Shown: positions 15,866 through 24,606 of the stretch, piece after piece
How the letters are laid out: each line of letters opens with the position of its first letter
Numbering within the stretch: position 1 is the first letter of the stretch
Assembly (NCBI GenBank): GCA_900770785.1
Contig: CAAGLJ010000210.1
Location: forward strand, 1-43,279
Reading direction: 5' to 3'
DNA from: Lachnospiraceae bacterium
GTDB lineage: Bacteria; Bacillota; Clostridia; Lachnospirales; Lachnospiraceae
Length of the DNA: 43,279 nucleotides
Made by a program: the position numbers and the translations under genes
Notes under the pieces: model-generated
What the model was told of the DNA's origin: nothing
Databases searched by the model: none
Seen by the model: the letters and a program-made list of their open reading frames with translations, nothing else

Positions 15866-16705
15866 CTATTTTTTTAAATGTACATCAATTTGTGGATAGG
15901 GAATCTGAACTCCATTCTCATCCAGGGCATACTTTATCTTTTCATTAAGCCTCCATTTTCCATCCCGGAAATCTTCGTTCAAAAACCAGCATCTAATCCC
16001 CATAATTACGGCACTGTCTCCCAGCAAATCCACATATACCAGCTTTTCCTGATTCTGAAGAACCTTATCATCTTCATCCAAAATTCTTGACAGAATCTCC
16101 TTGACCTTACGAATATCGCTGTCATAGGAGATCCCCACCTGAATCTCCACTCTTCGATTGGGAGTATCCGTTACGTTGGTCAGGCTGGTATTCGCCAATG
16201 CCCCATTAGGCAGTACGATGATCCGATTGTCAGGAGTAGTCAGCTTGGTATAAAAAATCTGGATTTCCGAGACTACACCTTCATTTTTATTATTATCTTC
16301 AATAATATAGTCTCCCACATGGAAAGGCTTTAATAAAAGAATCAGTACTCCGCCTGCCAGATTGGACAGGCTGCCCTGCAAAGCAAGACCAATAGCCACA
16401 CCGACAGAACCCATTACCGCAATTATACTGGCTGCATCCACCCCAAAACCAGTCAGAACAAACATAATCAGAACCACATACAGTCCAACTTTGATAAAGG
16501 AATCCAGGAATTGAATTACCCCTATATCTGCCCGGGCCCGGGTAAGGGATTTTCTGACCACCCTTCTGACAAATTTAATCAGTTGTATCCCCAAGAAGAA
16601 AACCAAAAGAGCCAAGACCACACGGATAGCCAGCTGGAAGGTTTTCTCCGGAAGCTGCTGTAGAAACTTTTCAATGATGCCTATATCGATTTCTTCTATT
16701 TCCAT
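15866..16705 (-). CDS. MscS-family small-conductance mechanosensitive channel
   Basis: This channel opens under membrane tension to release solutes during osmotic downshock. The 279-residue protein has three N-terminal membrane helices. The pore-lining third helix and following beta domain carry the hallmark GSVGVAIGLALQGSLSNLAGG and then KPFHVGDYI. The C-terminal cytoplasmic domain ends in YPQIDVHLKK. The ATG preceded by AGAGG at five bases is chosen; a GTG two codons upstream also opens the frame. It follows the branching-enzyme-like gene by 31 bases, probably in one transcript with it and the DUF1015 gene. Confidence 0.93.
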   Translation of the reverse strand: MEIEEIDIGIIEKFLQQLPEKTFQLAIRVVLALLVFFLGIQLIKFVRRVVRKSLTRARADIGVIQFLDSFIKVGLYVVLIMFVLTGFGVDAASIIAVMGSVGVAIGLALQGSLSNLAGGVLILLLKPFHVGDYIIEDNNKNEGVVSEIQIFYTKLTTPDNRIIVLPNGALANTSLTNVTDTPNRRVEIQVGISYDSDIRKVKEILSRILDEDDKVLQNQEKLVYVDLLGDSAVIMGIRCWFLNEDFRDGKWRLNEKIKYALDENGVQIPYPQIDVHLKK

Positions 16706-16736
16706 ATTCACCTCTTATTGCTTTCAAAAGATTCTC

Positions 16737-18917
16737 TTACCCTCTTTTTTGAGGAGAAGGATTCTTTCGCTTGCTTTCCAGCTTCTTCTTACTTTCACTG
16801 CCTTTGGAAATAGCCTCCTCAGCCATCTCTACCTGGATTGCGAGCCTATCCTTAAGGCTGCTTTTTTTCAGCTTATTGGCTTTATTTCTGGCTTCTTCCT
16901 CCAGCTTCAGCCGGATTGCCTCTGCCTTTATGCGGGCAATCTCATAAAGCTCCTCCTCTGTATAAGGGACGAAAACGAAGGCCTGCAAGGAAAGCGGCTC
17001 AATATTTATGGTGATGGACTGATTCCAGCCGTCCCATTCCTTCTCTTCAGTAAACAGCAGACTGTCCTTTATGCTCACCTTTCCTCCGAAGGCAGTACCT
17101 TCCGTATGGAAAAACAGCTTATACTTTCCTTCTTCAGGAACACCTATGGTAAAGTTCTCTTTTGCTGCATTGGCAAAATTTGCCACCACCACTATAATTT
17201 CCTCACCATCTTCGGACTGACGAAAAAAGCTGACCGTACAGTCATTGTGTTGAAAGCAGTTAATCCAGCGGAAATTTTCACTGCGTAAATCCTCTTTCTC
17301 CAGAGGAGACAGGGTATGATTCCAGTGATAACTTTCCTTCACCATTTTAGTCAATTTTTCTTCAAGGGCTCTGGGAACCGCAAAGGAAGAAAGTACTTTC
17401 CCCGGGAGAAACATGGCATAGGCAAGGGCCAGTTTAATCGTACTGAATTTTTCGGCAGCTTCGCCGGAAAGCTTATCCCACAGCGCCTTTGTCATGTCCT
17501 GATTAAAGGCCATCACAAATTTTTCATGATAAGCATAAAGCATACGGTCAGTAATTTTTTCATGAATGCCGGATCGGAAATAAGGATCACATTCCAGATA
17601 TTGTATAAATTCACTTGCAAAATCCGTATCATAGCGGTAGTCAAAGCCCAGTCCATCCTCCTTTAGAGCATCCGTTACCCTGGGCCAGATGGCATCCAGA
17701 TTTGCTATCAGCAAAATTCCCTTATTTCGTTTGCGCAAAATACTGTTGGTATGTTTAATCCATTCCACCGCTTCCAGATTTTCATTACCGCCATACATAT
17801 TAGGCTTCCACTGTCCAGGCTCTTTTCCATAATCCAGATAAAGCAGGGGGGCCATTTGGGAAAACACGATACCATCCATATGATACTGCTCTACAATATA
17901 CAATACATTGGCAATATAAAAATTACTGAATTCTTTCTGTCCCAGGCCATGAATGCCTCCAACATCCCACTGAATCAAAACGCCTATGCCTGCCTGATGA
18001 ATGGTATTTACCAGCTCCTTTATACGATTTTTTGCAGCAAAGTCAAAGGAGAATCGATAAAAATGCTTTCCTCCAAAGGCAGTAGGCAGCACAAGATGGG
18101 TAAAACCACCGGCGGAAAGCTTTTCTGCCATTTTTTGGGGATTTTTCAGTTCCTCTTCTGCGGCTTCATAAAAAAAGGGGTTCTGATTAAAGCTGCTTCT
18201 CTTTTCCAAAAAGGCCTTATCTTCCCAGATAAACTCTTCCTCCTGATAACAATGGGAGCAGCTTCTTTGGTCTATGTCTATGGGTGTTGCGAAGTAATCC
18301 TCTTTAAGCAGAATTTTATCTCCGGGCATCTTTACCTCATATTGATAGGGGGTATTCTCATCCAGATCAGGGATAAAAAGGGCAAAAAAATCCGAATCTC
18401 CCACCCTGTTCATGGGACAAACCCTTCCATCCCAATAGTTAAATTCTCCCACTACACTGACTCTGACAGCCCCGGGCATCCAGACTACAAACCGTACTCC
18501 CCGGACTCCACTCATGGTATCCACATGGCTGCCCAGAAGTCTGTACAGTTCATAGTGGATGCCATGATGAAATTGTCGGATTTCATCTTCTTCTATCACA
18601 ACAGGGAAGGCGTAGGGATCCTTTACCTTTCTGGTACTTCCATCCATTTTCAGAAGTTCATAGTGGTAGGGCTCCTTCGTCTTTCCAGAAGCTGTGGCGG
18701 CAAAAAAGCCGGATTCATCAGCCTGCTCCATGGTTATTCTTCTGCCCTTTTCTTCCAGACAGAGGACAGCTTTTTGGGCATAAGGGAAAAAGGCCTGATA
18801 CAGAATGCTGTTTCCTGCAATTTGGGGGCCCAGAATTTCGCCCGGATGATCCTCCTCCGAATACACGATTCCTTCAATCTTAGGCCAGTTCATTAACTGA
18901 TACAGCTTATCCTTCAT
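16737..18917 (-). CDS. Catalytically dead glycogen branching enzyme homologue
   Basis: The 726 residues follow GlgB in layout: CBM48-like region (about 130-230, with RFVVWMPGAVRVSVVGEFNY), a TIM-barrel and a C-terminal beta domain. The segment LLYLDYGKEPGQWKPNMYGG is nearly that of true GlgB. The preceding core, which should read like GLRVDAV, is IVFSQMA (350-356), so the nucleophile Asp is Ser353 and the conserved Arg is Val351. The acid/base AEES block is ANLD (405-408). The HDE block is QDM (473-475), keeping only the Asp. A basic, Lys-rich tail follows after residue 650. It is unlikely to branch glycogen; a glucan-binding or scaffold role is possible. No other glycogen genes are nearby. 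Confidence 0.8.
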   Translation of the reverse strand: MKDKLYQLMNWPKIEGIVYSEEDHPGEILGPQIAGNSILYQAFFPYAQKAVLCLEEKGRRITMEQADESGFFAATASGKTKEPYHYELLKMDGSTRKVKDPYAFPVVIEEDEIRQFHHGIHYELYRLLGSHVDTMSGVRGVRFVVWMPGAVRVSVVGEFNYWDGRVCPMNRVGDSDFFALFIPDLDENTPYQYEVKMPGDKILLKEDYFATPIDIDQRSCSHCYQEEEFIWEDKAFLEKRSSFNQNPFFYEAAEEELKNPQKMAEKLSAGGFTHLVLPTAFGGKHFYRFSFDFAAKNRIKELVNTIHQAGIGVLIQWDVGGIHGLGQKEFSNFYIANVLYIVEQYHMDGIVFSQMAPLLYLDYGKEPGQWKPNMYGGNENLEAVEWIKHTNSILRKRNKGILLIANLDAIWPRVTDALKEDGLGFDYRYDTDFASEFIQYLECDPYFRSGIHEKITDRMLYAYHEKFVMAFNQDMTKALWDKLSGEAAEKFSTIKLALAYAMFLPGKVLSSFAVPRALEEKLTKMVKESYHWNHTLSPLEKEDLRSENFRWINCFQHNDCTVSFFRQSEDGEEIIVVVANFANAAKENFTIGVPEEGKYKLFFHTEGTAFGGKVSIKDSLLFTEEKEWDGWNQSITINIEPLSLQAFVFVPYTEEELYEIARIKAEAIRLKLEEEARNKANKLKKSSLKDRLAIQVEMAEEAISKGSESKKKLESKRKNPSPQKRG

Positions 18918-18929
18918 GACTCATCCCCC

Positions 18930-20165
18930 TTATAGCTCATGCAAAAATAATCCACTTCTTAACTTGGGTTCAAACCAGGTGGATTTAGGCGGCATTAACA
19001 GTCCCTGGTCAGCTACTGCAAATAGCTCATCCATGGAGGTTGCTTTTAAAGAAAAGGCTACTTTGCAGTCCTTATGTACCCTTCGCTCCAATTCGTCCAG
19101 TCCTCTTATACCACCGATGAAATCGATTCTATTATCGGTCTTTGGATTCTCAATTCCCAAAACAGGATTAAGACAGTAGTCCTGCAGAATAGATACATCC
19201 AGGCTGTGTACCACATCCCCGGGTATTTGCAGCCCTTCCTTCAAGGTCAGCAGATACCAGCTGTCTTTAAGGTACATTCCCCACTGTCTCTTTGTATCCG
19301 GCTTGACTTTTCCCTCCTGCTTCTCTATCTGAAAATTCTCCGACAGCTTATTCAGAAATTCCTCTTCAGTAAGTCCGTTTAAATCCTTCACCACACGATT
19401 ATAATCTAAAATTTCCAGCTGCGACTGAGGAAATAATACGGACAGGAAGTAGTTATACTCCTCTTCTCCTGTATATCCCGGATTTTTGGCTCTTTTATCC
19501 ATACATACCCTGACGGCGGAAGCACAACGATGGTGTCCATCAGCAATATAAATCTGATTAATGGTGCCAAAGGTACGTTCAATAGTATGCACATCTTCTT
19601 CCTTTTTGATTGAAAATATCCGATGCCGTACACCATCCTCTGTAGTAAAATCATACAAAGGTATATGGGCCTTTTCTTTTTCTACCAATTCATTTAAAAC
19701 AGCATTATCCCGATAGGCCAGAAAAATCGGGCCAGTCTGCATCTGACAGCCTTCTATGTGATGAATGCGATCCAGTTCCTTGTCGCTTCTGGTGTTTTCA
19801 TGCTTCATGATAACCTGATTATTATAATCATCTACTGCTGCAACCGCCACAATACCGGTCTGAACCCGTCCATTCATGGTCAGTTCATACAGATAGTAAA
19901 CCTTACTGTCCTCCTGCAAAAGATAGCCCTTCTGCATCCATTCCCGGATAAGGCTGCCAGCCTTTTCATAGACGCAGGGAGCATACATATCCTGCCCCAC
20001 ATCAAAATTGGTTTCTGCACGATCTATCCTTAAAAAAGACAAGGGGTTCTTTTCTACGATTTCTCTCGCCTCTTCACTGCTGTATACATCATAAGGAAGA
20101 GCTGCAATCTGTTCTACATATTCAATTTGTGGACGAATTCCCTGAAAGGGACGGATTGTTGCCAT
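18930..20165 (-). CDS. DUF1015 family protein
   Basis: The 411-residue protein has the DUF1015 opening MATIRPFQGIRPQ and the internal IYIADGHHRCASAVRVC block (near residue 200), the family's most conserved part. The biochemical function is not established. The family is often seen beside serA and serC, as here, separated only by a small gene. Its ParB-like flavour and this context make a link to serine or phosphoserine metabolism conceivable (for example like SerK-type free serine kinases), but this is my inference. AAGGAG is 11 bases before the chosen ATG. A longer frame of 25 extra residues lacks support. The branching-enzyme-like gene follows 12 bases later. Confidence 0.87.
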   Translation of the reverse strand: MATIRPFQGIRPQIEYVEQIAALPYDVYSSEEAREIVEKNPLSFLRIDRAETNFDVGQDMYAPCVYEKAGSLIREWMQKGYLLQEDSKVYYLYELTMNGRVQTGIVAVAAVDDYNNQVIMKHENTRSDKELDRIHHIEGCQMQTGPIFLAYRDNAVLNELVEKEKAHIPLYDFTTEDGVRHRIFSIKKEEDVHTIERTFGTINQIYIADGHHRCASAVRVCMDKRAKNPGYTGEEEYNYFLSVLFPQSQLEILDYNRVVKDLNGLTEEEFLNKLSENFQIEKQEGKVKPDTKRQWGMYLKDSWYLLTLKEGLQIPGDVVHSLDVSILQDYCLNPVLGIENPKTDNRIDFIGGIRGLDELERRVHKDCKVAFSLKATSMDELFAVADQGLLMPPKSTWFEPKLRSGLFLHEL

Positions 20166-20221
20166 AATCGGTAAATCTCCTTCTGTTATAGTAAAATAAT
20201 GGTCTTTTTCATCATACCATT

Positions 20222-20250
20222 TTGACATCCTGCTAAGCAAGTGCTATATT
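20222..20250 (+). promoter_or_regulatory. Promoter of the 83-residue gene
   Basis: TTGACA (20222-20227) and TATATT (20245-20250) are 17 bases apart with TGC just before the -10 box. It is one of the best sigma-A matches in the window and suggests substantial expression of this small gene. Confidence 0.8.
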
Positions 20251-20323
20251 ATCTTCAGGAGAGTTTTCTTTTTTCTCCGCCATAGATTAAATTAAAAAAT
20301 TTTGGAAACATCGGAGGGTAATT

Positions 20324-20575
20324 ATGACCGCAGAAGACAGAGAATTTTTAAACCAGATCAATACTTATGCAGAGGAAGTAATGGCTGATGTTGATCCCCA
20401 AAAGGTGCGCATATCGGAGCAGCTGGATATGCTTCGCCCGATTTTGCAAAAGCTGGCCATAATTCATTCCATGCCGGCAGAGGATGTTTTTCTGAAATAT
20501 ATGGACTTGGCTACGGAAGCCGCCGTTGAGCGGGAGGCTAAATTTAAGGAAGATTTTGGGGAAATATTAAAATAA
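20324..20575 (+). CDS. Small conserved-looking protein of unknown function, 83 residues
   Basis: I do not recognise the family. The protein is acidic and predicted all-helical (MTAEDREFLNQINTYAEEVM, with a second helix around LRPILQKLAIIH), with no membrane segment, signal or metal-binding motif. A GGAGGG site precedes the ATG at good spacing, a strong promoter lies upstream and a terminator follows, so it is a self-contained expressed unit between the divergent DUF1015 gene and convergent serA. It may be a protein-binding adaptor, but nothing in the sequence proves this. Confidence 0.75.
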   Translation: MTAEDREFLNQINTYAEEVMADVDPQKVRISEQLDMLRPILQKLAIIHSMPAEDVFLKYMDLATEAAVEREAKFKEDFGEILK

Positions 20576-20590
20576 GCACATACAACAAAG

Positions 20591-20660
20591 CAGGAGTTGC
20601 TGTACCAGTGGATTTAATCCTCCCCTTATACAGCAACCCCTGTTTATTTTTTCTTTCTTT
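20591..20660 (+). terminator. Terminator after the 83-residue gene
   Basis: CAGGAGTTGCTGTA (20591-20604) pairs with TACAGCAACCCCTG (20629-20642) and is followed by a T-rich tract. The minus-strand side has a weaker T-run, so it may also serve serA. Confidence 0.82.
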
Positions 20661-20672
20661 AGCAGTTTCTTA

Positions 20673-21836
20673 TTATTTCACCACTCGTACTCTGAATACA
20701 CCTTCAACAGCCTGTAGGGCCTTAACGATTTCCTCCGTTACAGGTGCCTCCAAATCCAGCATGGAATAGGCGATTTCTCCCTTGGATTTATTGATCATAT
20801 CGGTAATATTGATTCCATTATCTCCCAAAATAGTAGAGAATTTACCAATCATATTCTTAATATTTTTATGGAAAATGGCAATACGTCCGGCCTGGGCACA
20901 AACTCCCATATCACAGGTAGGATAATTTACACTGTTTATAATGTTACCGTTTTCCAGGTAATTTTTCAGCTGTTTTACTGCCATTATCGCACAGTTATCT
21001 TCTGATTCCTCTGTGGAAGCACCCAGATGGGGAATCACGATACAGCCCTTCTTTCCGGCAGTAACAGGGTTGGGAAAATCGGTCACGTATCTACGTACCT
21101 TGCCGGCTTCAATTCCCTTTAAAATAGCTTCCTCGTCAGCCAGTAAGTCCCGGGAAAAGTTTAAAATTACAACCCCATCCTTCATTCTGGCAATGGCTTC
21201 CTCATTAATCATCTTACGGGTAGCATCCATAAGCGGAACGTGGATGGTGATAAAATCACAGTTTTCATAGATTTCATCCACATTTAATACGTGCTTAACG
21301 TCCCGGCTCAAGTTCCATGCCGCATCAACAGATACATAAGGGTCATAGCCGTATACTTCCATTCCCATATGCTTGGCTACGTTAGCCACCTTAACACCGA
21401 TGGCACCAAGTCCAATAATACCCAGCTTCTTATCTTCCACTTCGGTTCCTGCAAAGCTCTTCTTTTCTTTCTCTGCTGCTTTGGCAATATCCGGATTATC
21501 GGCATTCTCCTTCACCCAGTTAATACCCTCTACTACATCCCTGGCTGCCAGAAGCATTCCCGCAATAACCAGCTCCTTAACACCATTGGCATTTGCGCCG
21601 GGTGTATTGAAAACAACGATTCCCTTATTGGCACATTTTTCCAAAGGAATATTGTTGACACCGGCACCGGCTCTGGCTACTGCCAAAAGCTGGTCAGACA
21701 GCTCCAGATCATGCATGGACGCACTGCGAACCAGAATTCCCTCTGCTTCTGCCATATTATCGGTCTGTACATAGTTATCATTAAAACGATTGGTTCCTAC
21801 CCTGGCGATAGGATTCAGGCAATGATATTTAAACAT
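20673..21836 (-). CDS. serA: D-3-phosphoglycerate dehydrogenase
   Basis: SerA oxidises 3-phosphoglycerate to phosphohydroxypyruvate, the first step of serine synthesis. The 387-residue protein contains the D-2-hydroxyacid dehydrogenase fold with the NAD loop GIIGLGAIGVKVANVAK, the catalytic region around VIPHLGASTEESEDNCA and a C-terminal ACT domain (about 315-387, with NGINITDMINKSKGEIAYSMLD), the usual site for feedback by serine. GGAGG five bases before MFKYHC fixes the start; a 12-codon longer frame is rejected. It follows serC by 51 bases on the same transcript. Confidence 0.95.
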   Translation of the reverse strand: MFKYHCLNPIARVGTNRFNDNYVQTDNMAEAEGILVRSASMHDLELSDQLLAVARAGAGVNNIPLEKCANKGIVVFNTPGANANGVKELVIAGMLLAARDVVEGINWVKENADNPDIAKAAEKEKKSFAGTEVEDKKLGIIGLGAIGVKVANVAKHMGMEVYGYDPYVSVDAAWNLSRDVKHVLNVDEIYENCDFITIHVPLMDATRKMINEEAIARMKDGVVILNFSRDLLADEEAILKGIEAGKVRRYVTDFPNPVTAGKKGCIVIPHLGASTEESEDNCAIMAVKQLKNYLENGNIINSVNYPTCDMGVCAQAGRIAIFHKNIKNMIGKFSTILGDNGINITDMINKSKGEIAYSMLDLEAPVTEEIVKALQAVEGVFRVRVVK

Positions 21837-21887
21837 AATCTCCTCCATCCCGGAAAATTCAGCAGCCGTCATCGACTGCCATTTCCC

Positions 21888-22970
21888 TTAGCAGTTCTCT
21901 GCTTCAAATTTTTTCATAAACTCCACTAATTTGACCACACCTTCTCTGGGCATGGCATTATAAATACTGGCGCGCATTCCTCCCACGCTTCTGTGGCCTT
22001 TAAGGTTCTCCAGTCCTGCTTCCTTCGCTTCTTTTACGAATTTGGCATCCAGATCGGCATCACCGGTAACAAAAGGTACATTCATCAGAGAGCGGTCTTC
22101 CTTGCGGACGGTTCCCTTAAACAGCTTGCTGCTGTCCAGAAAATCGTAGAGAATGGCTGCTTTCTCCTCATTATATTTCTTCATGGCAGTAAGCCCGCCC
22201 TGCTTTTTCAGCCATTTGAATACCTTTCCGCAAATATAGATGCCGTAGGCGGGAGGTGTGTTATATAAGGAATCGTTGTCTGCATGAATCTTATACTGCA
22301 GCATAGTGGGTGTTTGGGGAAGTACATCCTCTGTAATCAAATCCTCGCGTATAATTACAATCACCACACCTGCAGGACCAATATTTTTCTGTACACCACC
22401 ATAAATAATACCATATTTACTTACGTCCACAGGCTCCGATAAGAAGCAGCTGGACACATCCGACACCAGGGTTTTTCCCTTGGTATTGGGTAACTCCTTA
22501 AATTTGGTTCCGTAAATGGTATTGTTTTCACAGATATAAACGTAGTCTGCATCCTCAGAAACAGGTAAATCGGAGCAGTCCGGTATGTAAGAAAAGGTTT
22601 CGTCCTCGCTGCTGGCAATCTTATTGGCCTTACCATACTTTGCAGCCTCCTGATATGCCTTCTTTGCCCACTGACCGGTAACAATGTAGTCGGCTACCTT
22701 ATTCTTCATCAGATTCATGGGAATCATGGCAAACTGCTGGCTGGCTCCTCCCTGTAAAAATAATACCTTATAATTGTCAGGAATATCCATCAGCTCTCTC
22801 AAATCGGCTTCTGCCTCCTTGATGATGGTCTCATAAACCTTTGATCTGTGGCTCATTTCCATTACGGACATTCCGCATCCTCTGTAATCCAACATTTCTT
22901 CTGCCGCTTCCCGTAATACCTCCTCCGGCAATACTGCCGGTCCGGCAGAAAAGTTATACACTCTGGCCAT
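21888..22970 (-). CDS. serC: Phosphoserine aminotransferase
   Basis: SerC transfers an amino group from glutamate to phosphohydroxypyruvate using pyridoxal phosphate. The 360-residue protein begins MARVYNFSAGPAVLPEEVL, typical of the family, and carries the phosphate/PLP region LFLQGGASQQFAMIPMNLM and the PLP-lysine segment YGGVQKNIGPAGV (Lys near residue 196). GGAGGAG is five bases before the ATG, and a 7-codon longer frame is rejected. It leads the serC-serA operon. No serB phosphatase gene is in the cluster, so the last step is encoded elsewhere. Confidence 0.95.
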   Translation of the reverse strand: MARVYNFSAGPAVLPEEVLREAAEEMLDYRGCGMSVMEMSHRSKVYETIIKEAEADLRELMDIPDNYKVLFLQGGASQQFAMIPMNLMKNKVADYIVTGQWAKKAYQEAAKYGKANKIASSEDETFSYIPDCSDLPVSEDADYVYICENNTIYGTKFKELPNTKGKTLVSDVSSCFLSEPVDVSKYGIIYGGVQKNIGPAGVVIVIIREDLITEDVLPQTPTMLQYKIHADNDSLYNTPPAYGIYICGKVFKWLKKQGGLTAMKKYNEEKAAILYDFLDSSKLFKGTVRKEDRSLMNVPFVTGDADLDAKFVKEAKEAGLENLKGHRSVGGMRASIYNAMPREGVVKLVEFMKKFEAENC

Positions 22971-23037
22971 TTTATCTCCTCCTGTTTTCAATCCTTAATG
23001 GCTAATCATAATAAAAGAAAATCTCATACATTTTTTC

Positions 23038-23098
23038 ACACGTTTAGTATGCTTATGCACGTGTTCTTCATTTTACAACTCTTTCTCGCTTTAGTCAA
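23038..23098 (-). promoter_or_regulatory. serC promoter with an inverted repeat near the start of transcription
   Basis: TTGACT (23093-23098) and TAAAAT (23070-23075) are 17 bases apart. Just downstream is an interrupted palindrome with outer arms ACACGT and ACGTGT and an inner GCATAAGCATAC (23038-23066). It overlaps the expected start of transcription and may be an operator or a leader hairpin. No serine-responsive RNA element was recognised in the gap to serC. Confidence 0.62.
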
Positions 23099-23182
23099 TT
23101 ACTCTGGTAATGTTTTGATAAATTTTTGTCAAAAATCTCATTTTCCCACAAATACATATCAGCAATCCTTTTATCCAGGCAG

Positions 23183-24586
23183 CTAATTATGCACCACCAC
23201 CGGAATACCCACCTCTATCATTGCATACAGCTCTTCCATCTTCTCCAGAGGGGTATTGATACAGCCATGAGATCCATTTCCAATATAAATTTCTCCGCCA
23301 AATTTATTTCTCCAGGTTGCATCATGGATGCCGATTCCTCCATATACCGGAACCCAATAATTGACATGGGATCGATAGTCTTCTCCCCTTAAAATAGCGT
23401 CTTCTTTCTTATTATAAACGTAGCAGACCATCTCCGGCGTACCCATTCCCTTCCTGATACAGCCGGTAACCACATCGGTTTCCAGTTTCACTTCTCCTTC
23501 TTCAAAGTAAAACATCTTCTGTTCCTTCATATCGATTTCTATGTAGGTTCCCCTGATCTGATGCTGGTTATTATAGGTAATGTCTTTTGTATATTCCGGT
23601 ATACGCACCGTTTCTGCCATCGTTTCCTTTTCCAGCAGCTCAAGCAGAAATTTTACCTCCGCCTTCCGGGACAGCTGGATACCGTAGTTTCCTTTAAAAA
23701 TCACGATTTCCCGCCCATCATGTGTGGTAAACGGAAACTTATGCCAGGTGTCATATTCCTCTGCCAATCCGTCAATAAAGGCCGTCACCTCTTTGGGATC
23801 TATGGTCAGCTTGCCTTCTTCATCCAGAACAAAATCACCCTTCTTTTTATCCAGCATCAGCCACCGGGCTATCTCCTGACGGGTTACCACTCTGTTCTGA
23901 TCCTTAATCTGATAAGTCAGGGAGAGCTTCTGGAAGCCGTCCACCTGCTCATAGAGTTTGCGAATCTCCAGCATTTCCAGAGTATCTTCCCGCTTCTTAT
24001 AACAGTTCTCCTGCTCCAGATTTATTTCCGTTCTGGCCTCTTTGATGGCCTCCCTGATTCTTGCCGAAGCCACTTCCAGCTGAAGAATATCTGCCTTATT
24101 TTCCTCAAGCCGGTATCCTTCCTCCGTCAGCACAATGGTCAGAGAATCCTGAGGCTGCTTACGGTTATTTGTATAAACCTCTGCCTTCCTTATCCAGTCA
24201 TCCACCCTTTCCTCCTGAAAACTGATTTCGGGAAGCAAAAGGGTATTCTGATGTCCGGTAATCGTCTGCTGGAGCCAGTGAAAAGGGTTTTGCTTATTAA
24301 GCCAGGCTCTCAGTGCGGGCTGAAAATCAAAAGATAGCCCCAGACTTTCTGCCGAAAGAAAGTCCTCCCCATCTTTTCCGCTTACTTTAAGCCCTTCATA
24401 TGTAAACTGCCGGGTCAATTCCGCCTGAACCTGCTCTACCGTCTTTCCTGTACAATATATTCCATTTATCCAGGTTCCATAAAAAAAAGAATCCTGATAA
24501 TAAATTGCCAGGCCCAAATAAACCAGACCCGGCAATATTATACAGGATACCAACAGACCGATTAACCACCCTGTTCTTTTTCTCAT
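23183..24586 (-). CDS. L,D-transpeptidase with N-terminal membrane anchor
   Basis: YkuD-type enzymes make 3-3 peptidoglycan cross-links or attach proteins to the wall. The 467-residue protein has one N-terminal membrane helix (LIGLLVSCIILPGLVYLGLA), a long extracytoplasmic region resembling the peptidoglycan-binding PG_binding_4 type, and a C-terminal YkuD domain with the catalytic motif HGSHGCINTP-like IGNGSHGCINTP (His440, Cys442). AGGAG lies eight bases before the ATG. It begins only 20 bases after ilvB, so it appears to be read with the branched-chain amino acid operon. Confidence 0.92.
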   Translation of the reverse strand: MRKRTGWLIGLLVSCIILPGLVYLGLAIYYQDSFFYGTWINGIYCTGKTVEQVQAELTRQFTYEGLKVSGKDGEDFLSAESLGLSFDFQPALRAWLNKQNPFHWLQQTITGHQNTLLLPEISFQEERVDDWIRKAEVYTNNRKQPQDSLTIVLTEEGYRLEENKADILQLEVASARIREAIKEARTEINLEQENCYKKREDTLEMLEIRKLYEQVDGFQKLSLTYQIKDQNRVVTRQEIARWLMLDKKKGDFVLDEEGKLTIDPKEVTAFIDGLAEEYDTWHKFPFTTHDGREIVIFKGNYGIQLSRKAEVKFLLELLEKETMAETVRIPEYTKDITYNNQHQIRGTYIEIDMKEQKMFYFEEGEVKLETDVVTGCIRKGMGTPEMVCYVYNKKEDAILRGEDYRSHVNYWVPVYGGIGIHDATWRNKFGGEIYIGNGSHGCINTPLEKMEELYAMIEVGIPVVVHN

Positions 24587-24606
24587 CGAAAAAACTCCTG
24601 TTTTAT

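Noticed and set aside
16737..18917. Active glycogen branching enzyme (glgB)
   Set aside because: The catalytic nucleophile, its Arg and the acid/base Glu are all replaced, and no glycogen synthesis genes are adjacent.
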